A DNA stretch of 64,000 nucleotides from NCBI GenBank assembly GCA_030430575.1, contig JAUIKF010000004.1, positions 149,636 through 213,635 of the forward strand. The letters are read 5' to 3'. The stretch's first letter is position 1. The number at the start of each line of letters is the position of its first letter. Under the pieces are notes generated by a model that searched no databases, had not been told where the DNA came from, and was given only the letters and a program-made list of their open reading frames with translations. The DNA is from Bacteroidia bacterium. GTDB lineage: Bacteria; Bacteroidota; Bacteroidia; J057. Position numbers and translations under genes: made by a program. Below, piece by piece: positions 27,169-36,425 of this stretch.

Positions 27169-27301
27169 CAATCAGCCTTTTTTCAAAACATTCAGTTGCT
27201 TTTTTAGGTAAAAATGCATATTTTCTACCTATTTATACTTGTGTATAAAACGCTTGTAATTTCACCTCATTTCTATTGACGCTTTAAACATATATCTCCC
27301 T

Positions 27302-28387
27302 ATGAACACAATTTTAGATACGCCTCAATCCCTGAACGGTATCAGTATAACAGGTGTGACGAATTCACGCCTTTCGACCATCGATATGGACAATATTCCT
27401 TTTGGTCGTATTTTCAGTGATCACATGCTGGTTGCAGACTGCATAGATGGAGAGTGGCAGGCTCCCGAGATCGTCCCTTATGGGGCCCTGAATTTCACCC
27501 CCGCCATGTCAGCCCTGAACTATGGGCAGTCGATTTTTGAAGGGATGAAAGCCTATAAGCGTCCGGATGGCGCGCCTGTTTTCTTTCGCATCATGGACAA
27601 CCACAAGCGGATGAATCTATCGGCTACACGCATGTGCATGCCCCAAATACCTGAAAGCATTTTCATCAATGGGATCAAAACGTTGATCGAATTAGATCGC
27701 CAATGGCTTCCTTCTGGCGACCAAGGCGCTTTGTATGTGCGGCCACTCCTATTTGCGACAGATGATTATATCGGGGTAAAAAGCTCTGATAATTACAAAT
27801 TTGTCGTCTTTACCTGTCCAGTAGGTGCTTATTATACCAAGCCAGTCAACTTGCTGGCTACCAAGGAGTTTGTCCGTGCTTCAGTCGGTGGGACAGGAGC
27901 TGCCAAAGCAGCAGGAAACTACGCTGCAGCCATGATGCCAGACAAAATGGCCAAATCAAAAGGATATAATAACATTCTGTGGCTAGATGGGAAAGATCAC
28001 CAGTACATTGAGGAATGTGGAACGATGAATGTCTTTTTTGTCATTGGAGATACGGTCCTCACGCCGCGCCTGACAGGAACGATCCTCCAAGGAATTACCC
28101 GCAATAGTGTCTTGAGACTTCTCAAAGACAATGGCTATAAGGTCGAAGAGCGCCCCATATCCATCTATGAGATTGAAGCTGCCTACAACGAAGGGATGTT
28201 AAGGGATGCTTTTGGGACAGGCACGGCTGCTAGTATTGCCCCTATTAATAAGATTGGATTTGCTGGAAAAGACATGCAGCTACCTGATGTAGCTGACAGA
28301 AAGGTATCTACCTGGCTCAGTGATACCCTCAATGGGATCAAGTATGGTCAGATCACCGATCCTTATGGCTGGATGTCTGAGGCGTAG
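27302..28387 (+). CDS. ilvE: Branched-chain amino acid aminotransferase
   Basis: A fold-type IV PLP aminotransferase of 361 residues that transfers the amino group between Leu/Ile/Val and 2-oxoglutarate. YGQSIFEGMKAYKRPDG, LYVRPLLFATDD, the catalytic lysine in GGTGAAKAAGNYAAAM near residue 200, DHQYIEECGTMNVFFVI, LTGTILQGITRNSVL and DAFGTGTAASIAPI are the type II BCAT signature blocks. It stands alone. A hairpin with 13-bp arms follows it, between it and the convergent secreted-protein gene. Confidence 0.95.
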   Translation: MNTILDTPQSLNGISITGVTNSRLSTIDMDNIPFGRIFSDHMLVADCIDGEWQAPEIVPYGALNFTPAMSALNYGQSIFEGMKAYKRPDGAPVFFRIMDNHKRMNLSATRMCMPQIPESIFINGIKTLIELDRQWLPSGDQGALYVRPLLFATDDYIGVKSSDNYKFVVFTCPVGAYYTKPVNLLATKEFVRASVGGTGAAKAAGNYAAAMMPDKMAKSKGYNNILWLDGKDHQYIEECGTMNVFFVIGDTVLTPRLTGTILQGITRNSVLRLLKDNGYKVEERPISIYEIEAAYNEGMLRDAFGTGTAASIAPINKIGFAGKDMQLPDVADRKVSTWLSDTLNGIKYGQITDPYGWMSEA

Positions 28388-28411
28388 GGAAAGGATAAAT
28401 TACGTGTCAAG

Positions 28412-28451
28412 CGCAAGTTCAAATTCAATAAAAACAAGATTTGAACTTGCG
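28412..28451. terminator. Bidirectional hairpin between convergent genes
   Basis: CGCAAGTTCAAAT at 28412-28424 pairs perfectly with ATTTGAACTTGCG at 28439-28451 over a 14-nt loop, and a T-rich stretch (GTTTTACTTT) follows on the plus strand. It lies in the 75-bp gap between ilvE (+) and the BNR protein gene (-), so it may terminate both. It belongs to the TTCAAR repeat family. Confidence 0.55.
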
Positions 28452-28462
28452 TTTTACTTTAT

Positions 28463-31400
28463 CTACCGACGAACCACCAATTTTTCAGCCTTTCCTGCTA
28501 CTTCCAGTAAATAAGTTCCGACACCCAGGGGAGAAATGCTTATTTCATTTTTCCCTGCAAATAATGACTGGCGAAGGACTTCTTGTCCTTTGAGGTTAAA
28601 AAAGCGAATGGTTGCTGGAGCAGAAAGGTCGACCCATACTTTTTCGGCAGTTGGATTCGGATAAATTGCTATTTGGGCAAAATGATTGGTTAAGTTGATG
28701 GTAGGCGAAAAGGTCTCATGACCATCCAGATCTACCTGGCGAAGCCGATAAAGATTAGTGCCAGGAAAAGGGTGTGTATCCGTAAACGTATAAGCGTGTC
28801 CATTTTGTGAATTGCCTTTACTCTCTACAAATCCAAGCATTTCAAAATCTTGCCCATCGGCAGACCGCTGAAGCTCAAAACCGTGATTTTGCCATTCAGT
28901 CAATGTCTCCCATTGAAGTAGCGCATCTGCCCCTGTCCATTCACCGCTTAGTTCGCTTATCTCTACAGGTAATATATAGTCATCCAATTCCACCTCATCG
29001 ATGGCAAAGCCCGGGTTTGTGACGGCATCATCTGACCGGAAGACAAATCGAAAGGCAACCGACGGTTGGCCCGCCAGGAAGGTCAAGTCGATATAGTATT
29101 CATCAAAGGTAGTGCTGCGATCTCCCGTGAAAAAAGGCTCATTGGATGGAAAGGCCGTCTGACTGGTTCCCAAATAGTTGTACCAATTGGCTTGCACGTC
29201 TCCCAGGCGCGTCCAGGAATCTCCTTTATTCAACGAATACTCCACCTGGAGTCCATCAAAATCGCTTTCTGTACGGAACCGTCCTCTGAACCTAAAGGTA
29301 TATCCCCCAAAAGTCGTCAGGTCATAACTCGGCGTATATAGCATAGAATGCGATTTATTGGCATAATTTCCATTTAGTCCTGTGACCCATGCCTTGATCC
29401 CACTAAATGTCCCATGCTTGCCAAAAATCCCTGAAATACCTCTTTCGAAGGCTGTTCCCGTCAGGTTCTCTGCCGCAAAATCATTGGGATTGACTTCAAA
29501 ATTTCCTCCATCAGTTCCGGAATAAGGGACCCCACGGTCTGGCAAGACAGCCACATATGACTTTTCCTCGTGGCTAAAAGCACCTCCATTGATGGTCAGG
29601 GAGACAGTATAAACACCAGGGCTGGCATAGGTGTGGGTAGGATGCTGAGCTGTCGAAGTCTGAGAATCTCCAAAATCCCATAGCCAGGAAGTCGCTTTGG
29701 AAGAGAGACTCCTAAACTGGACAGTTTTGGTGAGGTAAGTGACCTTGCGATCGACCTCAAAAGTGGCGTCAGGGTCTTGAAAAATGTCGCTGGTAAATAA
29801 CCCTCGACCATGCGTAGCCGCTAGGACTTGCCCGTCAGATTCTCTGACTTGGAGCATGTCCACTCGAGTATTGGCGAGGCCCGTCATAGAAGGCCCCCAA
29901 TTGGTAGCACCGCCATTTAGGTTGTCTGTAGACCAAACGCCGAGTTCTGTAGCAAGTATGGCCTGACTGGCATTGTTGGGGTTAAAAAGGACAGAGCGGA
30001 CAGGCATATTGGGTAAATTGCCCTCTACCGAAGTCCAGCTAGTGCCGCCATTGGTGGTTTCCCACACAGAGTTCACGCCATAGTTTGAATAGGTCACTAG
30101 CAGGTGATCGGTATCTCCATCTTCTACTGCAATACAGGAGATATAATTTCCTGGCATGCCTGCCCCGCTGTTGATATAAGATGCTGTAGGCAGGACGGTA
30201 TTGGCTCCGTCCACCCGATAGACTCTGCCATTGCCGATGCCAAAATAGACACGGTGGGCGACATTAGGATCACAAGTGACTGCTGAGACTTTTGCGCCAA
30301 AGCCTAGATCAATATTGGTGGTTGAGTTGCCTGAAGTAGGGTTATTCCACCGTAAATATTGTCCGCTATTGTAGGCTGAATAGAAAATCTGGGCATCATT
30401 GTCATAGTCTGACGGATTGATGAACCGCCCATTATTAGAGGAGATAGCGAAGTTGAAACTGCTGCCTCCATTAGTGGAACGATAAAGGTTATTGTAGACA
30501 TAAGAGGTGAACTGATAGGAAGGATTATTCTGATCTATATGGCAAAATGCGCCATCTCCTCCGCTGACTTCAATGCCACTTGTAAGGCCGGGATTTGATA
30601 ATTTTTGACTTCCGTTATCTTGCGACCCCGCCAAATAATAATCTTCAGCCGAGTCGGGGTGCATGGCACAACCATAGAATTGAAAAGTTCGGTAATTCGA
30701 TCCCTTGTCCGAAAGGATAGGCACTACAGAGGTGCCATCCGTGGTACGATAGATCCCCCCATCATTTCCTACATAGAATACAGCGGAATTCCCCGGTTCA
30801 AAAATGATCTCATGCTGGTCAGCATGGACATATTGAAAACTGCTGCCATGGTACCACATGCTGAGCTGGTTCCACGAATTGCCTCCATTGGAAGATTTGA
30901 ACAAATTGATACCCCCTACATAGACAACGTCTCTGTCGTTGGGGTCAGCAGCTATGCAGAGGTTATACCAGCCCTGGTTACGGCTGAAGTCGCCTGCAAT
31001 AATGCCGCCATCGGCGTCATTGGGTTCTGTACGCGTCTGCCAGGAAGCGCCAGCGTCTGTACTGCGAAGAATGGCTTGCACTTGATTGCCATTTTCGACC
31101 AATGCATAGATATAATTATTGTCAGCTGGCGAAGCCGATAATTCGATGCGTTCAGCAGATACGGGGATGGTCAGAGCACTGAAACTCTGCCCTCGGTTGG
31201 TAGACTTGTGGATGCCCCCGTTTACACTGACATAAAGCGATCCATCGACCCCTTCTTCTATGTCATAAATGGTATTTGAAACACCACTTCCCCCGAGCAC
31301 TTTACTCCATGTAGTGCCTCCATTGACCGACCTTCTCAAGCCTGAACGGGTAGCTACCAAGACCGTGTCGGGTCCGAGGGTTTTTATTCTATAACAATAA

Positions 31401-32023
31401 TAAAAAGTGCTGTTTTGAGTGGAGGCGAGCGGAAGCCAGGTCTGGCCACCGTCTGTGCTTTTCCATACCCCCAATCCGCGTTGTGCATCAGTATTGAAAT
31501 ATCCTTCACCCGTCCCAAAGTACATCGTATCCGGCATTTGGGCATCATAAGCCAGGCTTGAGATGGCTATATTATCAAAAAAGTCATCAACCGGCTCCCA
31601 GTCAGGGGTGCCGACATCGATATTGGTAGTCTTCCAGAGACCGCCGCCTACGCCTGCCGCCCAGACTGTATGACCCGTCGGGTCATTGGGATCTACCATG
31701 ATGGCTCGTGTACGTCCCCCCTGATGGTTGGGACCTCTTTCGCGCCAGACGACATTGCTCAGCGCTGCCCGTGTTCCAGGGTCTTTGCGGAGACGCTCCG
31801 CATAGCGATATGCTTCCCAAAGCTGTTCTTTGGGCACATATCCCAAAAACGGGTCACGGGTCATCTCGACCTCCTGGGCCATGGCCAGGTCGATGCGATC
31901 ACGCTTGGTGAGCTTTATATCAGAAGTCGAAGGGCGAGGAGTGGAGTCAGAAGAAGGGAGAAAAAGCAGGCCGAGGCTAGAGAGCATCACGGCCACGATG
32001 GTAAGTAGGTGTTGCCGCTTCAT
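28463..32023 (-). CDS. T9SS-secreted protein with BNR/sortilin-like repeats and PKD domain
   Basis: A 1186-residue secreted protein. The signal peptide is MKRQHLLTIVAVMLSSLGLLF. Residues ~100-750 carry many glycosidase-type Asp-box and sortilin-like units (KSTDGGQTWLPL, RSVNGGTTWSKV, KSSNGGNSWNQL, ETTNGGTSWTSV), suggesting a beta-propeller. A PKD domain follows (WLWDFGDSQTSTAQHPTHTYASPGVYTVSL), then a jelly-roll-like region. The C-terminus is a type IX secretion sorting domain (IAIYPNPTAEKVWVDLS..GTYLLEVAGKAEKLVVRR). It should be exported through T9SS and anchored to or released from the cell surface. Such proteins bind glycans or degrade polymers, but catalytic residues cannot be assigned. 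Confidence 0.92.
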   Translation of the reverse strand: MKRQHLLTIVAVMLSSLGLLFLPSSDSTPRPSTSDIKLTKRDRIDLAMAQEVEMTRDPFLGYVPKEQLWEAYRYAERLRKDPGTRAALSNVVWRERGPNHQGGRTRAIMVDPNDPTGHTVWAAGVGGGLWKTTNIDVGTPDWEPVDDFFDNIAISSLAYDAQMPDTMYFGTGEGYFNTDAQRGLGVWKSTDGGQTWLPLASTQNSTFYYCYRIKTLGPDTVLVATRSGLRRSVNGGTTWSKVLGGSGVSNTIYDIEEGVDGSLYVSVNGGIHKSTNRGQSFSALTIPVSAERIELSASPADNNYIYALVENGNQVQAILRSTDAGASWQTRTEPNDADGGIIAGDFSRNQGWYNLCIAADPNDRDVVYVGGINLFKSSNGGNSWNQLSMWYHGSSFQYVHADQHEIIFEPGNSAVFYVGNDGGIYRTTDGTSVVPILSDKGSNYRTFQFYGCAMHPDSAEDYYLAGSQDNGSQKLSNPGLTSGIEVSGGDGAFCHIDQNNPSYQFTSYVYNNLYRSTNGGSSFNFAISSNNGRFINPSDYDNDAQIFYSAYNSGQYLRWNNPTSGNSTTNIDLGFGAKVSAVTCDPNVAHRVYFGIGNGRVYRVDGANTVLPTASYINSGAGMPGNYISCIAVEDGDTDHLLVTYSNYGVNSVWETTNGGTSWTSVEGNLPNMPVRSVLFNPNNASQAILATELGVWSTDNLNGGATNWGPSMTGLANTRVDMLQVRESDGQVLAATHGRGLFTSDIFQDPDATFEVDRKVTYLTKTVQFRSLSSKATSWLWDFGDSQTSTAQHPTHTYASPGVYTVSLTINGGAFSHEEKSYVAVLPDRGVPYSGTDGGNFEVNPNDFAAENLTGTAFERGISGIFGKHGTFSGIKAWVTGLNGNYANKSHSMLYTPSYDLTTFGGYTFRFRGRFRTESDFDGLQVEYSLNKGDSWTRLGDVQANWYNYLGTSQTAFPSNEPFFTGDRSTTFDEYYIDLTFLAGQPSVAFRFVFRSDDAVTNPGFAIDEVELDDYILPVEISELSGEWTGADALLQWETLTEWQNHGFELQRSADGQDFEMLGFVESKGNSQNGHAYTFTDTHPFPGTNLYRLRQVDLDGHETFSPTINLTNHFAQIAIYPNPTAEKVWVDLSAPATIRFFNLKGQEVLRQSLFAGKNEISISPLGVGTYLLEVAGKAEKLVVRR

Positions 32024-32064
32024 CGTTCAAGAGGATTATTGATTACTTGATTGTTTCTTGTTCT

Positions 32065-32165
32065 GTTACTTTTTTTAGAAAAAAGTAACCAAAAATTCGA
32101 AGCGAGCCAACCAATCCCAACCCTTCTATCCGTCCGCGCGCGCTCGCTTCACCCCAGCCGCACCA
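32065..32165. repeat. Two-hairpin element, family 2, copy C
   Basis: First stem GTTACTTTTTT / AAAAAAGTAAC at 32065-32089. Second stem GAAGCGAGC at 32099-32107 with GCTCGCTTC at 32142-32150, perfect. The tail ACCCCAGCCGCACC ends near 32165. It lies between the AAA/nuclease gene and the start of the BNR protein gene. Confidence 0.78.
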
Positions 32166-32178
32166 TCTTTCAATATTA

Positions 32179-33750
32179 TCACACCCAGACAGCAAAAATC
32201 TTTTTTCCTTGAAAAGAGATCGTTTCCGTTTTATAAGTCTTATTTTTTCTAAAGTCAAAGATCAGCAAAAATCCTTGAGTTAAAGAATAGCTATCTAAGT
32301 AATCACTGAGTTGAGCGAGTCCCTTTTGGTGATATGCCTCTCCTTCCCATCGCTTCAGCTCGACTACGTTTCGCTGATTATTGTAGGTGACCACAACGTC
32401 CATTCGGCGCTCTTCGGCAATACTTGGTTCTTTGAAATCAAATCCACGTCCATTGATGATGGGTTTCAGATAGGATAGGAATAACAACCGCCCTTCCCGT
32501 TCAAGGAATTTGCTATCCTTTTGGGCGTAATTTTCTTTCATAAATTGCTGAAAACCAGAAAGAACGGCCTGTAAATCTAATTGCCCGTGATTAAAAAAAC
32601 GACTAGGGGATACACCTACGAGCAGGTCTGCTTTTCGGTTTTGTTTGGAAAGGATATAAGCATAAATCTTTTGCTCGAATATCCGATTGTGAATATGGCA
32701 CCGTCCTTCTTTTTGGTCCAAAATCCCATACAATACCCCCAAGTTGATAACCGGGTCTAAGACATTAAATGCGGGCGTTTTCCCATTAAAACTGATATCA
32801 AACACCAACTGGTAAAGATCTGAGTTATTCTCTAGGTTTTTGACCAAATCATCAAATAAGGTTGTGGTATATCCTTCATCTACCAAATACCTAAAAGCAA
32901 GGTCAATCAGGTTTGGATGCCAGTTTGTGGGTTCACCATTCTGGTCTAGGTCTTCATCTGCAACTTTACAGATTTTACTCACCAAATAAGGATAACCAGC
33001 TGTGTAATAATAGATTTTCTCAGCAACCAGTGCTGTGTCCATCTCCACATTGCGCGCTTTTGTATAATCGATGAGCATCGCCTCAATTTCCCTTGGGTTA
33101 AAGCGCATATCGATGTTGAAGTCAATGGCGATATTCCAAGGACTGTTTAATTTTCCTTCTGCGCCTGGCGCGATTTTGAGTTTGAGGGATTTGATGTCAT
33201 GAACGCCGGCTAGGATGACAGATTGGAAAGAGGAATGAAGATTCCGATTGGCATCAAGGTATTTATCCCTTAACATTCCCAAAAAAGACAAAAAGAGTTG
33301 ATTGTTGCTGGATTTGTCAATCTCATCTACAAGCAAAACAACTTTCTCCGAGCAATGATCCACAAACCGCGTAATGGTTCGGGATAATTGTTTTAAAGAA
33401 TTGGTTTTTCCTACCTGTTCCTGAAGGAATTCCGCATATGAAGGGTGTGTTTTTTCTAATCGATAAGCCAGTTCATCAATAAAATGATGGCAAAATACGG
33501 CTTCATTTTCAAAGATGGCATCGCCAATGCCTTCTAGGCTGATCTGAATGGCTAAATAGTCTGGGCGTTGGTTGAGTGCGATAAAGAGGCTATGAATGCT
33601 GGTAGTCTTCCCATATTGTCGAGGGCGACTGATGGTAAAATAAGCACCGTCCTCAACCAGTTCAATGAGCTGAGCCATCTTTTCAGAAGTATCAGCCATA
33701 AAGTGCCTTTCTGCAATGCAGACACCTGTATCATTGAATCTTTTTCGCAT
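32179..33750 (-). CDS. AAA-like ATPase with C-terminal PD-(D/E)XK nuclease-like domain
   Basis: About 523 residues. The N-terminal part has FTISRPRQYGKTTSIHSLF, a P-loop whose Walker A is the unusual PRQYGKTT, and KVVLLVDEIDKSSN as Walker B. The C-terminal ~130 residues contain GFDFKEPSIAEERRMDVVVTYNNQRNVVELKRW, with the Asp and ExK spacing of a PD-(D/E)XK nuclease fold. This architecture (AAA-ATPase_like plus PDDEXK_9-type) is abundant and multicopy in Bacteroidota, and its function is not established. The start MRKRFNDTGVCIAERHFM at 33750 matches relatives; an ATG at 33768 is the alternative. It stands alone next to a repeat element. Confidence 0.85.
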   Translation of the reverse strand: MRKRFNDTGVCIAERHFMADTSEKMAQLIELVEDGAYFTISRPRQYGKTTSIHSLFIALNQRPDYLAIQISLEGIGDAIFENEAVFCHHFIDELAYRLEKTHPSYAEFLQEQVGKTNSLKQLSRTITRFVDHCSEKVVLLVDEIDKSSNNQLFLSFLGMLRDKYLDANRNLHSSFQSVILAGVHDIKSLKLKIAPGAEGKLNSPWNIAIDFNIDMRFNPREIEAMLIDYTKARNVEMDTALVAEKIYYYTAGYPYLVSKICKVADEDLDQNGEPTNWHPNLIDLAFRYLVDEGYTTTLFDDLVKNLENNSDLYQLVFDISFNGKTPAFNVLDPVINLGVLYGILDQKEGRCHIHNRIFEQKIYAYILSKQNRKADLLVGVSPSRFFNHGQLDLQAVLSGFQQFMKENYAQKDSKFLEREGRLLFLSYLKPIINGRGFDFKEPSIAEERRMDVVVTYNNQRNVVELKRWEGEAYHQKGLAQLSDYLDSYSLTQGFLLIFDFRKNKTYKTETISFQGKKIFAVWV

Positions 33751-33809
33751 GAAAATTTCTTTACCCAAAAGTAAGAAATTCCAGAGGCTTAGGAAAAGAA
33801 ACCTTTGTT

Positions 33810-36254
33810 TTACTCATCCTTCAACGCCTCCACCGGATTCACATGAGCGGCCCGGATGGCCTGCACACTCACAGTAGCCACCGCAATAGCCAAGGCTCCA
33901 ACGGCTGCCAACACAAAGATCCACATGCTTAGGTCTATGCGATAGGCAAACCCATCCAGCCATTGGCTGAGGAGCCACCAGGCAAGTGGAATAGCAAGCA
34001 CACAGGCAATCAGGACCATCAGCGCAAAATTGCGCGAAAGCATGAGGACGATGTCCTTGACGGAAGCGCCCAGCACTTTGCGGATGCCGATTTCGCGTGT
34101 GCGACGCTGCGCGGTGAAAGCTGCCAGTCCAAATAGCCCCAAGCAGGCGATGAGAATCGCTAAAGCGGTAAAGTACGTCACAATTGTGGTCGTGCTGATT
34201 TCCGTGCGGTACATTTTGTCATAATTATCATCGAGGAAAAAGAAGTCGAAAGGGACAGAAGGTACCACGGAAGCCCAAGTAGAAGCCAACTGGTCAAGGG
34301 TTGCTGACATGTTATCACTTTGGAGCTTGACACTGAGGAAAGAATAGTGTTGAGGCCAGACATGCATCATCAGCGGTTCTACTTCGGTATGAAGGGATGC
34401 ATAATGGAAGTCTTTGACGATGCCTACAATCGTGCCGACCTTGGGCGTGTCAAGTCCATACGTGTATTCAAAAGGCTGGCCGACAGGGTCTTCTAGCCCG
34501 TATTCGCGGACGGCGGCTTCATTGAGGAGGAATCCTGCGCGGTTGTCTGTGACAAAGTCTTTGGAAAGCCCTCGTCCATCTACGATTTCAAATCCAAAAG
34601 TCTCTTCGACTTCTTCATCTACCGATATGATGCGCATGCCTCGGCCGCCTCTGTCCCCTTCTTCCCCTGGTGCCAAGTCTTCTGCCAGCGCAGGGATACG
34701 GACGCCCATGATGTGGACACGTTTGCCGGGAATCGTGGAGGTCGGCGTGCTGCTGATCGCTTCGGGGATTTTTTCGATAGCTTCTTCCAATACGGCTAAT
34801 TTTTCTGTCACGGCACGCCCAGCAAGGGGGATGACGGCTACTTGGGTTTTGGAGAATCCTAGCTGTTTGTGTTGGATAAAGTGAAGCTGACGCGAAACGG
34901 TAAGGGCGCCGATGATAAGGGCGATGGAAAAGAAAAATTGTGCAACGACTAAGGAACGTCTGAGCCAGATGGCCGAACCCTTATTTTTGCCTTGGGATTG
35001 GTTGGATTTAAGGACGGTCAGCGGGCTAAAACTAGAAAGAAATAGGGCTGGATAGGCGCCTGAAAAAAGCCCAATCATTACCCAAATCAATCCAATCATA
35101 GCCAATAAGGAAACATTCCCCAATAAATTCAACTCCAAACTTTTTCCCACCAATTCATTGAACATGGGCAATATGCCCTTGACCGCCAATAAGGCCAGCC
35201 CCATCGCTACAAAGGTCATCATAAGTGACTCCGCCATAAATTGGGCAAATAATTGCCCGCGATGCGCGCCTAGCACCTTGCGTACGCCCACTTCGCGGGC
35301 GCGACTCATAGACCGGGCAGTCGCCAGGTTCATATAGTTGAAACTGGCGATCAGCAAGACGAGCATAGCGATGATGGAGAAAATATAAATATTCGTCTTT
35401 TCATTGTTCGCCTCCCACTCCTTTTCGGCATTTCCTCCCAAGTGAATGTCGCGGATATTGTGAAAAAATAGCTCAGCCCGGAAATCTTCTGGCTCTGTCT
35501 GGCCCTCTTCCAGTTCTATCCCCATGATCTCATAATAGTCCGTTTTTAGGCGCTCTTGGACACCCGCCAATGAAGCGGGGTCATTGAGTTTGACATAGGA
35601 GTAAAAGGTAGATGGGCCATCTTCATCGAGGTTAGGCCAGCGCTGGCGCAGGTCATCCATGGAGGCCACCAGGTCGAAATGGAAATGGGCATTTGGGAGG
35701 GGGTTTTTGATGACCCCTTTGATCATAAAATCAGAATAATCAGAGGTGAAAACCTTGCCCACGACATCAGTATCCCCAAAATACCTGCGAGCTACGTCTT
35801 CTGTAATGACAATTTTATTGGGGCCTGCAAGTGCGCCATCTGGCGACCCATGAAGCCATTCAAAGCTGAAAATGTCGAAGAAAGCAGAATCTGCAAAGAT
35901 GAACCCTTCTTCATTAAATTGCTTCTCATCATAGCGCAGCACGATGGGCTGGCGCAGGGGCATCACCTTGGCGCCTGCAGCGATGGCAGGGTAGCGGCGC
36001 GTCACTTCAGGGATGATGTGCCCTTGGGAGGCTGCCCAGTGGTCTAGGCCGCGCGTCGTATGATAACGCCCTTCTAGCCGATAGACGCGATCTCCTTCCT
36101 CAAAATGCTGGTCATAGCTCTGTTCATCTTGAATAAATAAAAAAATGAGTAGACAAGTCGCCAGGCCTGCTGCAAGTCCCAAGACATTGATCAGGGTGAA
36201 ACCTCTGTGTTTCCAGAAACTGCGAAGGGCGATCTTGAAAAAATTACTCAGCAT
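33810..36254 (-). CDS. ABC transporter permease, FtsX/MacB type
   Basis: A protein of about 814 residues from the ATG at 36254 (MLSNFFKIALRSFWKHRGFTLINVLGLAAGLATCLLIFLFIQDE). It has the order TM, MacB-like periplasmic core, three-helix FtsX domain (FSIIAMLVLLIASFNYMNLATARSMSRAREVGVRKVLGAHRGQL), second periplasmic core, and second FtsX domain (LAILIACLGLFGLAAFTAQRRTREIGIRKVLGAS). These duplicated permeases pump or transduce force on envelope substrates with a separate LolD/MacB-like ATPase. No ATPase gene is adjacent. The open frame continues 28 codons upstream, but relatives start at MLSNFFKIALR. Confidence 0.93.
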   Translation of the reverse strand: MLSNFFKIALRSFWKHRGFTLINVLGLAAGLATCLLIFLFIQDEQSYDQHFEEGDRVYRLEGRYHTTRGLDHWAASQGHIIPEVTRRYPAIAAGAKVMPLRQPIVLRYDEKQFNEEGFIFADSAFFDIFSFEWLHGSPDGALAGPNKIVITEDVARRYFGDTDVVGKVFTSDYSDFMIKGVIKNPLPNAHFHFDLVASMDDLRQRWPNLDEDGPSTFYSYVKLNDPASLAGVQERLKTDYYEIMGIELEEGQTEPEDFRAELFFHNIRDIHLGGNAEKEWEANNEKTNIYIFSIIAMLVLLIASFNYMNLATARSMSRAREVGVRKVLGAHRGQLFAQFMAESLMMTFVAMGLALLAVKGILPMFNELVGKSLELNLLGNVSLLAMIGLIWVMIGLFSGAYPALFLSSFSPLTVLKSNQSQGKNKGSAIWLRRSLVVAQFFFSIALIIGALTVSRQLHFIQHKQLGFSKTQVAVIPLAGRAVTEKLAVLEEAIEKIPEAISSTPTSTIPGKRVHIMGVRIPALAEDLAPGEEGDRGGRGMRIISVDEEVEETFGFEIVDGRGLSKDFVTDNRAGFLLNEAAVREYGLEDPVGQPFEYTYGLDTPKVGTIVGIVKDFHYASLHTEVEPLMMHVWPQHYSFLSVKLQSDNMSATLDQLASTWASVVPSVPFDFFFLDDNYDKMYRTEISTTTIVTYFTALAILIACLGLFGLAAFTAQRRTREIGIRKVLGASVKDIVLMLSRNFALMVLIACVLAIPLAWWLLSQWLDGFAYRIDLSMWIFVLAAVGALAIAVATVSVQAIRAAHVNPVEALKDE

Positions 36255-36357
36255 AATGGAGGAGAATGAAGAATTAAAAATGGAGAATGAAACCAGATGA
36301 ATATCGGAGTGATAAACCTCCAAGTTTTTTTTATTCAAAATTCATCATTCAATCATT

Positions 36358-36365
36358 CAAAATTA
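36358..36365 (-). promoter_or_regulatory. -7 element for the FtsX-type permease
   Basis: On the minus strand this reads TAATTTTG, matching TAnnTTTG, about 104 bp before the ATG at 36254. It is part of an ATTCAAAATTA repeat that also occurs at 8980-8989, 9893-9903 and 9911-9921, so some matches may be coincidental. Confidence 0.33.
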
Positions 36366-36371
36366 TCTGTC

Positions 36372-36379
36372 TATCTTTG
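36372..36379 (+). promoter_or_regulatory. -7 element for the M61 peptidase
   Basis: TATCTTTG is an exact TAnnTTTG match 47 bp before the ATG at 36426, in the divergent gap. The 17 bases ATCTGTCTATCTTTGAA recur at 15498-15514. Confidence 0.45.
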
Positions 36380-36425
36380 AAAAGACACAGCAAATTATAA
36401 AAGGAAACACCCTTTTTCGAAAATC

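Noticed and set aside
27214..27279. 21-codon ORF rich in Ile, Leu and Val before ilvE, a possible leader peptide
   Set aside because: No terminator or alternative hairpin lies between it and ilvE, and the codons are dispersed rather than in a run, so attenuation is not supported.
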